NCBI GenBank assembly: GCA_031002005.1
Contig: CM061920.1
Coordinates: 53,918,610 to 53,982,609, forward strand
Length of the DNA: 64,000 nucleotides
Direction of reading: 5' to 3'
From: Vandiemenella viatica
Taxonomy: Eukaryota; Arthropoda; Insecta; Orthoptera; Morabidae
The notes under the pieces were generated by a model that saw nothing but the letters and a program-made list of their open reading frames with translations, had not been told where the DNA came from and searched no databases. This document shows, one piece after another, positions 56,197 through 64,000 of the stretch; within the stretch, counting starts at the first letter, position 1; each line of letters opens with the position of its first letter. Position numbers and translations under genes: made by a program.

Positions 56197-56363
56197 TTTA
56201 ACAGTATTTCACATTTGAAATGCATTTTCTTGAGCTTAAATTAACCTGTGATCTTGAAAATTTAATCAATTAAACATGTTAACTTGACAAATGCATTGTC
56301 CAAATTTCATTACTCTACAATAATTTTTTCTTGGTGTTGGGATTTTTTTTTTCCGTCTGTGTA

Positions 56364-57091
56364 TATTAGTAACGAAGATCTTGTAAAATAGGAAAATGTT
56401 ACGCGGTGAAGTAATATTTATTTAATTACATCAGTTCACCAGGAAAGATCGACTACTTCGCCTGAATCCTGATTACTCTGTTAGTAGCCGGGTATCCTAG
56501 AAGCGTGCAGCAATGACGCTGATATCTCAGTTGTCAGAAGTAGCGTTTGAGCGTACGTCAAAGAGAGCAATGTCGTTTCGAGAAACATTTTCATCTTTCA
56601 AAGCGTCTTTCATGAAAGGCTGCGGAATCGCTCTCGGAGTCTTGTTATTTCGTTAAAATATTCTTTAAAGGACGGCGGCGTAAACGCGCTTCAAACATGA
56701 ATCGCGTCTTGAATCAGAAACCAGCTTCCCGATTCTGTAATTACGACAAACATTCCTACAATAAGAGCACTCTGCAATGAAAGAAAACAATTAAGGCAGA
56801 AAGGAGGGAAGAGGCGCGAGTAATTGCTCCCGGCTTGAATAGGAGCAGAGTCTACCTCGGTGCGGGAGCCGACCAGTCGAAGACACGCGATCAGGGAATT
56901 TAAGCAACACTGATTACTGTTAACGGACACAAATGTATCATTGTATATTATCTACAAAACGATTCTGAGAATCAGTGCTTCAATGTTTACCACCAATGGA
57001 AGAAGAGACGTCGAAATAGTCCGTACAACGATATGCGGTTCTTGGTAATTATAATAACAACGCCCCAAATGTAGTAATAGACACCGGGTGT
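56364..57091. other. No recognisable feature
   Basis: Non-coding as far as I can see. Confidence 0.35.
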
Positions 57092-57313
57092 GCTGGGAGA
57101 GTGGTAACGCTCTGGCCTCGCCTCCGGGAAGGAGCGGGTTCGAATCCTCCTCCGGGCATCCAGATTTGGGTTTTCCGTGGTTTCCCCAAATCACTGCAGG
57201 CGAATGCAGGGATTACTCCTTAAAAAGCTCATGTCCGAGTTCCTTCCTGTTCCTCGCCCCCCGTCCTTTCCCGCCTTTAATGACCTCCAGGTCAACAAGG
57301 CGTAAAGCCATGA
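57092..57313 (+). mobile_element. SINE-A copy, well preserved
   Basis: Head GAGTGGTAACGCTCTGGCCT, B-box GGTTCGAATCCTCCTCCGGG, CATCCAGATTTGGGTTTTCC and a complete body to CAAGGCGTAAAGCCATGA. A-rich sequence follows. This copy shows both promoter boxes (A-box like GTGGTAACGCTCTGG) most clearly. Confidence 0.85.
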
Positions 57314-58984
57314 GCGAAGAATAAAAAATATGTAATAGCTATTCCTTTTAGAAGTTTGCATATTTTGCTAAGACAAACCGTCTATCGGCCGTGTTTATCA
57401 ATGACTAGCGACATTAACAATGTTACTTGATAAAACACCCGCCGGTGTGGCTGAGAGCGTTTATAAGGCACAGCACACTGGACAGGGAGACACAGCGCGA
57501 CCTGGTCCCACGTACCGTCGTCGTGATTGCTGTTTTTAGGCGCTTTCCCGCAATCGTCTTTCGTGATACACTACTCGAAAATGGAATTTTGACCCACACC
57601 CACACTAAACATTAAGCATATACCTTATTTTTACGGTAGCGTCGTACCCATGGAGCCGTATTGTTGTCGCTCACAACTCATAAACAAAATAAATTCCAGA
57701 CATCAACTTTGCGTATCTAACACTAAATCGAATATCGTACTTTATATTCTAGTTGGATTCTATAGAAGTAATAGGAGTTAAATAGTTTGTTTTTTTTCTC
57801 CCCCGTATTCCAGCAAGTAGGTTAAAGGAGCTTAGATTTTGACAGCTAAAGGAATAAGATGATTTTATTCTTTTTTTTTTTTTTTTCACTGCAAAATAAA
57901 GAGGTGTATGGTCCTCAGAGTTGTAAAGTTCAGGACAATTTTTTTACCACGCTATGTCATAAACTCTTTTACCAAGCAACGTCAAATTTGTCCCTACAAA
58001 CGATTAATAGACATCTACGAGAAACACTTACATCTAATATACCTGACCAAAGCGAGGAAAAGTTTTGAAATTACTTTGCGATATAGTAATATTATTCTAT
58101 TGGAAGTGCTTTTGATTCAGCACGCATTGCAACCTAATGTTCCCTGTAGTAAAACTGAACGATAACAGTCACCGCGCGAGCGACAAGGTAGCGCGGGTTT
58201 GCAGAGTTGCAGGACGGGATGAGCTGCCTCATTTCAAAATTGCATTAATTACTGCTCCAAGTGACTGCCGTGAGACCTACCAAATGCGATGTGTCTTTGA
58301 AACGTTCGAGAAGCGAACTGGATTTGTGCAAGACTCGATTTCAACTATCTCTGCTCTCCAATTCACAGGAGGCCGAAACTCACCCCTTCAGCTGATTCTA
58401 GTGATGTCGGCTAATTGAGGCAACGCAATTAATTTGTTTGTGAAGTGTGTGCTTTTTGAGGCAGCAATTCACCTACACGATTATACAAAACTTCCGAAAT
58501 ATCGTAATGAGGGTGGCGGCGCCTTAATGTCGAAGGCCTAACTTTAGGATTAAACATTAACAGCACTTTAGAAAATCACCTGCGATTACAGATGCAGTTA
58601 CCCTAATGCCGTGTCTGATTTCCTATTCGTTCAGCCTCGTTGATTTCCAACAGTTACTATAGAAGTCACACCTTCTCGTCGACCGTAAAGTCTGGAATGC
58701 GTGGGACGAGTTGCGTAAGGACGCTCCACATTCTCAGAGGATGACTGTACCAGAGTCTAAGGTTCACTAAGTGTAGGGCTGTGAGTCACTAGAATAAATA
58801 GACCAGCATCTCGGTGGTCATGTGTGCATAGCGCGATTCAGGGTAAGGTTTAGCAATTGGCTATTAGTACCGTTACGAAAACTGTAACGCCGAAACCAAC
58901 TAAGGCGCTGCTACCTCCATATCGTAAACGAGGAAACCGTCGAAATTATTTTAAAATTTTTTTAATACGATGATAACAATAATG
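57314..58984. other. No recognisable feature
   Basis: Short frames only (for example 58137-58418); a T run at 57871-57885. Confidence 0.35.
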
Positions 58985-59032
58985 ACTGTTCACTGATATT
59001 ACTATTGCTATTATTATTATTATTATTATTGG
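58985..59032. repeat. (ATT)n microsatellite, LINE tail
   Basis: Trinucleotide repeats directly next to GGCGAATTCTCCCAATAAAT; on the minus strand this is the (AAT)n end of the LINE-C copy that follows. Confidence 0.75.
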
Positions 59033-59740
59033 CGAATTCTCCCAATAAATGGATGACGGTAAGCAAATGACCAAATAAAGTTTTCTTCGAGTTCTTATTT
59101 TTCCAATAGGTTTTCATTCTTTCCTAGAAAGCTTGTTTGCGTTCTTCCGACCACTTTGGTTTGTATTGTTTTTGTTCTGGTTGCTCAGTTATAACTTCCC
59201 ATTTGTCTACTTTGTGTCTGAAGGTGTCTCTTTCTAAGATGTCTGTTGCTCCTATGCTTGCACTTTTAAGATCCTTCCGAATTTCATTCAGCCAAGGAGT
59301 TGGATTTTTAAGTCAACTTACATGATCTATTATCTTTTTTATCAATCGACTTTCTGGTAATCTCTTAAGGTGACCAAAGAATTTCATTCGCCTTTTCTTG
59401 ATGTCAATTTCGATGTTTGAAAACTTTTCTGTTGTTTTGATTGATTGTAATCTGTAACCATCTTTAGTGAGTCTTGCTCCTAGAACTTTTCTAATGATTT
59501 TTCTCTCTACTTTTTAAATTTAATCAAGATCATGTTTTCTGTTAAGTGTTAATGTTTCACTTGCATAGAGGACTGTTGGTTTTATGATTGTGTTGTAATG
59601 CCGAATTTTCGTCTGTCTTGACATAGATTTTTTGTTGTAGAGATTTTGGACTAACCCTAATGCTTTACTTTTTGGAGGCGATTTTGCTGTGAGATTTTCT
59701 ATTATTGTTATTACAATTATTACTACCACTTATGCCCCGG
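59005..59740 (-). mobile_element. LINE-C 3' fragment with (AAT)n tail
   Basis: Minus strand: TKIRHYNTIIKPTVLYASET, LTLNRKHDLD, stop, KVERKIIRKVLGARLTKDGY, KKRRMKFFGHLKRLPESRLI, IRKDLKSASIGATDI and KWSEERKQAF. It corresponds block by block to the plus-strand copy at 12930-13335 and extends further 5'. Two or three stops break the frame. The order of the C-terminal blocks shows it belongs to the same type as 16805, 20096 and 63400. Confidence 0.7.
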
Positions 59741-60650
59741 CGTCCATCTCGTTACACATCTACATTTGCTTTACTTTAAACTCGTTCACTATTTCAGATG
59801 TATTTCTCAGCAACTTTATCGATAACTTTTCCAGTCATTCATTTCATTGCCCACAAATGAAAACTTTCCCTCTGCCTTATATCCGAAATAATTTACTAGT
59901 TCTTGGCTGCGGTCCCTCTGCAAATAATATTGTAATTGCCTTGAAGTGTTCTATTAACCTATACTATTATAAATCTGTAAGCAAGCTGCGTTTGTAGTGA
60001 GGCCCGATCTCTAATAACGCAAAAACTACCGCATCAATTTGCATGGTGTTTCCAAATTTTTAAAGCTAATGTTGCTGATCAACATCTGCAGAAGTAGCTA
60101 ACGACTAATATGTACCATGGGAAGAAGAAAGTCAGTAAAAAACTTCAGAAATGTGAAACTGTAGACCACAGATAATTATACACATTCAGACGGTCACTCC
60201 TTTCATAAAGAGACCTGACAAAATTTAGGATTTCCTTTTCTTTTCTTTCTTTTTTTTTTTTTTACTTCTGCGATTCATTTTTCTGGACCGCAGTACTTCA
60301 AAATAAAAAGAATACGTGAATCAAGTATAATCAGCATTTACTTGAATCGTAACAGGTCTGTTGAATTACGAAAAAGTTGTATTACAAATATTGAAGACGT
60401 ATTGTCTCTGGTAGACTGTTATACAGTTTGTCTCTGGAACAAAATTGCTACGTGAATTCTGTACAATACAGCCACAATAAGCCAATACTTAATACGAAAT
60501 TCAGTTTTTTCTCGAAGAGCGATGTCTGAAAAACAGCTATTATAAATATCAGCAAGTAATAAAACATACTTCTTTCATAATGACTTGTGGGGAATTGCAC
60601 ATATTTGGAAGTACTTTATTCGATTAATATGTCTCGTGGCTATAACGTGC

Positions 60651-61767
60651 AAATATAACTAGGCATCCGAAAATTCAGGTACATGCGACTCAAATAATTA
60701 CATAGAAAATACGGATATATTGAAAGAAACACAAATAAAAAAATTTCAGATCCTAATGCTACACCGCGTAAATTATAAAGCTAAAAGAATCGTCCCTTTG
60801 GCCTATAACAAAACATATCAGCTGTCATCACTGTCCAGGTTGCATTTCAATCGATTTACAACTTGCGATAATTTTGCCACTCAGAAATAATTGCTTGAGT
60901 TACATACACATTAGTACATATACTGTACCGTGATCCATTTTGACATTTTTGAATTAATTATATCTGACTGAAATAATGACAATAGTGATACGACGGTTTG
61001 AAACCAAGATTAACTCCAATTCACGTAAATTTCTATTTGAAAGCAGGAATAATTGATGGTGTAAAATAAAAACCAATATCCAAACAGCAAAAAATAAATA
61101 AATCAGAAAAAAATTGAGATGCTGTGATTATTGGTAACGAATTTTTATTTCAAATATAACTAGGCATCCTAAAATTCTATTCTACACCGCGTAAATTTTA
61201 AAACTAAACCCGTTATGCCTGATGCTAAACAAACGAGTCAATTGTCATCTGGTCCAGGCGGTTGTTTCGCCAGGTACTTACATGCGACTGAAATAATTCC
61301 ATAGAAAATACGGCTATATTGAAAGAAACTTAAATTAAAAATGTTTCATATCCTAATGCTACACCGCGTAGATTATAAAGCTGCAGGCATCGTCTCTTAG
61401 GCCTATAACAAAGCATCATATCAGCTGTCAGGTTGCATTTCAAGCGATTCACAACTTGCGATAATGTTGCCACTCAGAAATAATTGTTTCAGTTACATGC
61501 ACGTTACTACATAAACTGTACCATGATCACATCTCGACATTTTTGGATTAATTATATCTGACTGAAATAATGACAGTAATGATACGACGATTTGAAATCA
61601 AGAGTAGCTCCAATTCACGTAAATTTCTATTTTAAAGCAGGAATAATTGATGGTGTATCAACATAAAATAAAACCAATATCCAAACAACAAAAAATAAAA
61701 AACAACAATAAATAAATCAGAAAAATTGAGATGCTGTGATTATTGGTAACGAATTTTTATATTTCAG
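60651..61767 (+). repeat. Tandem duplication of about 500-600 bp
   Basis: Both units begin AAATATAACTAGGCATCC. Shared blocks in order: ACATGCGACT.AAATAATT, ACACCGCGTA, CACTCAGAAATAATTG, CTGACTGAAATAATGACA, TCCAATTCACGTAAATTTCT and GAGATGCTGTGATTATTGGT. The second unit has about 90 bp extra near 61180-61268, itself a partial repeat of the ACACCGCGTA block. Confidence 0.8.
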
Positions 61768-61819
61768 CACACTTCCAAGAGGACTAAGTCGTAGATTACC
61801 TGTATATTTACATAAATTT

Positions 61820-62118
61820 ATGGCACCGCGGTTATGTTGCAATCCTCGGTATCCACATTTAAAAATAAACTTTTTTTAGTTAAGTATCATGGAAAGAATA
61901 TTTTTCATTAAATCCACAGATACATCCTTAACAAATCTTATACCTAGCTATATAATCCCAGGCAAAGTTTACACATAAAATCGCCAAAAAAAAATTACAC
62001 ATAATGATTATAATATCAACTTTCTTAACGTTACAACTGTTATATATCCATTTAAATTTTCGGTACCGCGGTTAACGTGGAATCCTCCATATCAGCATTT
62101 AAAAATATTATATTTTAG
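61820..62118 (+). repeat. Pair of direct repeats, about 240 bp apart
   Basis: GG(C/T)ACCGCGGTTA, then AATCCTC, then CA(T)TTTAAAAAT and TTTTAG occur at 61820-61880 and 62061-62118. Together with the tandem units they show repeated local duplication inside this element. Confidence 0.6.
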
Positions 62119-62140
62119 CTGAGTTAAATATTGCTTTCAG

Positions 62141-62354
62141 AAATAATATTCGGCTAAATGAGAGTGAAATAGACCGACAACATCGTCTGCAACGTCAAAG
62201 AGAACTAGATGAAATAGCTAGAGCAAATGAAAGTAACCTGCACCGAGAAAAGCGATTGACCTATAACCGGGTTCTATACGCTAAATCCATAGCTTCTGAA
62301 AGCGCACAGAAGAAAGAACGTCGTTTGAACCGTGAAAGCCTTTCTAAACAATAA
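62141..62354 (+). pseudogene. Exon-like open frame in the Helitron-type element
   Basis: After a good splice-acceptor match (TTGCTTTCAG, ending 62140) the plus strand is open to a TAA at 62352-62354. It reads NNIRLNESEIDRQHRLQRQR, then ELDEIARANESNLHREKRLT and SESAQKKERRLNRESLSKQ. The spaced 'NES/SE...R..RL' pattern recalls the basic repeats found near the N-terminus of some arthropod Helitron proteins; that is a resemblance, not a proven match. An AATAAA overlaps the stop (62350-62355). No ATG starts this stretch, so it would need an upstream exon. Confidence 0.4.
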
Positions 62355-62844
62355 ATGTTTATACTTCGCACAATAATTACAACCACGAATTACTACTGTT
62401 AATTTTTCAGGAACCTTTTCTACTATTGAATCAATTGCATCATGTTAAAATTTGAATAAAACAACTCTCTGACATCAGTATGAAACCGAACCAAACGAAA
62501 CTATTCAGAATACATTAACAGTTCATGCCTTTCCACGTTAATGTCTGATAAGAGAATAAAATCAGTAAATAATTTCTACACCTGCCAAGGCACGCGCGCG
62601 TGAAGCAGCGGGCAAATGCTAGTTGTCTACTATACTTTATGCATAACTACAGCTCCGAGCGTCTTGTATTCAAGTGACTCCCAACACATGTCGAGTGTAG
62701 TATCAGTATTGTACAATAATTTCCACAGAATACCCCATTCCCTTCTGTTCCCCCGCTCCTGTCCCTCCGATTCCTGTATTCGATACAAATAACTTGCATC
62801 GTGTACCACCGATCCCGGTAAGTGGAGCATAAATCTTTAAATCT

Positions 62845-63030
62845 AGTATTCAGAGGTGCGCGTGTTCGATCCCTCGTCCAGCCATCCAGATTTAGGTCTC
62901 CCATGCCATCCCAAAATTACTCTGGAAAAATGCCAGGATGAGTCCTTCGTCATGGCCAAGTTTCCAGTCGTTTCTTGCCCCCAATCCTGTCTCGCCGCTA
63001 ATGATCTCGACATCGAAAAAGCCTAGGAGA
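62845..63030 (+). mobile_element. SINE-A copy, diverged
   Basis: B-box GTTCGATCCCTCGTCC, CATCCAGATTTAGGTCTCCC, then ATGGCCAAGTTTCCAGTCGT and CCTGTCTCGCCGCTAATGAT. Same order as other SINE-A copies with many substitutions. Confidence 0.7.
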
Positions 63031-63399
63031 AAAGTGTTCTGTACTATCCAATTATAGAGAGGCAAGGTCGACCCGAAAGTTTCGTAAAATATCTGCCTTA
63101 ATGATCTAAAACATCCAATGCTTTCCTCTACAACAGAACGTTGCTAATTCTCCAGTTTCTTTTTGCAAATTGAGCTTATTGTCAGTTGATGTTCCTACAC
63201 TTCTAAGTTTTACGCTTTCAACCAGCAAATCCTCCTCCACGGTTAAACCGTATAAAACCTTTATTGTCTATTTACTCAGTGCCTAACATTTTATGGCAGT
63301 TATTCTCATTCCAAGCTGATCTGCTTAACAGATATCTCCCCCACATAGTTTTGCAACAGTTCTTGGACACGAATACATTATCGCTCAGTGCTCTATAAA
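63031..63399. other. No recognisable feature
   Basis: Non-coding spacer. Confidence 0.3.
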
Positions 63400-64000
63400 G
63401 AGATAGGAGGGATAACTAAGGAATCTTCTTGTTCCGTCGTTCTGCCCAACTCAGGAGCGCGAGTGAACTTATCCAGCAGACGTGTTTTTCCTCTGTTCCC
63501 AGAATCTCTTCATCCTTTCGCTGTGCTCTTTCCTTCGTTCATCCGTCCAAGTGTTTCTTCTTCTAATATACTGGCTGCTGGCAAACTGGTGGTTATTAAC
63601 CATGATACTAAATCGGCGTCTGTCCTATATGGTATCGTCTATTATTCCAATTTCTTGGATATACTTTTCGATTTCAGTTAGCCAGTTGTTTTTGATTTTC
63701 ATTCAAATGGCCAAGTTTAGAATTCTTTTTGTTAGTCTGTTGTTACTCATTCTGATAATATGACCGTAGAATTTAATTCTTGTTTTCCTAAATGTGTCTG
63801 AATTTTTTTTCCGAATGTTGATATAGTTCGTACGATTTCCTTTTCATCCAAATTCCTCGGGTACAAACTGGGCCAAAGATTTTCCTTAAAATTTTCCTTT
63901 CTTGGGAAAGGGATCTTATTGATGCTACATCAATAATAGAATGGCTACAGGAGCTGTATACGGAGCCGTGACCGATGTAATTGTTCTGCGTCAATTATTT
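63400..64000 (-). mobile_element. LINE-C-type reverse transcriptase tail, cut by the window end
   Basis: Minus strand across frame breaks: SLSQERKILRKIFGPV, then MKRKSYELYQHSEK, DTFRKTRIKFYGHIIRMSNN, RLTKRILNL and WLTEIEKYI. These blocks match the LINE-C tails at 16805 and 59005. Upstream parts lie outside the window. Confidence 0.55.

Larger units (their letters stand above)
54928..56361. mobile_element. Palindromic Tc1-like element
   Basis: Two inverted arms of exactly 688 bp (54928-55615 and 55674-56361) flank a 58-bp spacer. Each arm is the 3' half of a Tc1-like transposon: outer end CACAGACGGAAAAAAAAAAT, CCCAACACCAAG, non-coding sequence, then the C-terminal part of the transposase. The arms differ at only a few bases. 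TA stands outside both ends (54926-54927 and 56362-56363) and the outer flanks differ, so the structure was inserted as a unit or formed inside an existing insertion. The spacer is transposase sequence belonging to the left arm. Confidence 0.9.
59958..62622 (+). mobile_element. Helitron-type element, 2.7 kb, internally duplicated
   Basis: The 5' end CCTATACTATTATAAATCTG follows an A and resembles the start of the 4841-5580 element; its first base is C where T is expected. The 3' end is CGCGTGAAGCAGCGGGCAAA, TG, CTAG at 62622, followed by T. The interior holds two tandem units (60651-61152 and 61153-61767), a second repeated block and a short exon-like frame. No Rep or helicase motif remains. 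The element class rests on both ends and the A|T target. Confidence 0.55.

Overview
The window looks like intergenic or intronic DNA from an arthropod, most likely an insect with a large, repeat-rich genome. I infer this from the mix of transposons: an R1-clade LINE, RTE-type LINEs with a craniofacial-development-protein-2-like open reading frame, Tc1 and mariner-type transposons, hAT elements, Helitron-type elements ending in CTAG, hammerhead-bearing Penelope-like sequences and a dense tRNA-derived SINE family. The species cannot be read from the sequence. I found no host gene, rRNA, functional tRNA or CRISPR array that I can defend. Nearly all longer open frames belong to transposon genes, many of them broken. 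A block of exactly 1000 Ns (34573-35572) marks an assembly gap.

Region 1-8.7 kb holds a CR1/Jockey-type LINE tail, a mariner-like element with terminal inverted repeats (TIRs) (1682-2267), a SINE, a hammerhead motif (about 3.4 kb), a G-rich MITE and a Helitron-type element (4841-5580). Region 8.7-12.4 kb is one 3.7-kb hAT element with a perfect 8-bp target duplication; it carries a broken ZBED-type transposase and two nested insertions. Region 12.4-22 kb holds LINE tails, two MITE families with TTA targets, and a TA-flanked TIR element (14517-16294). That element contains a MADF-like coding fragment, a SINE and a Penelope-like inverted repeat with a hammerhead at each end.

Region 22-34.5 kb contains SINEs, unexplained short repeats, more hammerhead-like units and a nest of MITEs (28109-29697), followed by a truncated RTE copy. 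After the gap come an internally deleted sister of the hAT element (35845-36504), a nearly complete RTE element (38104-41436), Helitron ends, two more SINEs, a (TAC)n microsatellite and a degraded R1-clade LINE on the minus strand (46050-48420).

Region 49-64 kb contains an RTE-like tail, a mariner fragment, a striking palindromic Tc1 element (54928-56361; two 688-bp arms, 58-bp spacer, TA on both sides), LINE tails with (AAT)n ends, and a 2.7-kb Helitron-type element (59958-62622) with an internal tandem duplication and a short exon-like open frame.

The genes do not form a pathway. The interest lies in element structure: small hammerhead motifs, nested insertions whose empty sites can be seen elsewhere in the same window, and a recent palindrome that makes both strands code for a transposase fragment.
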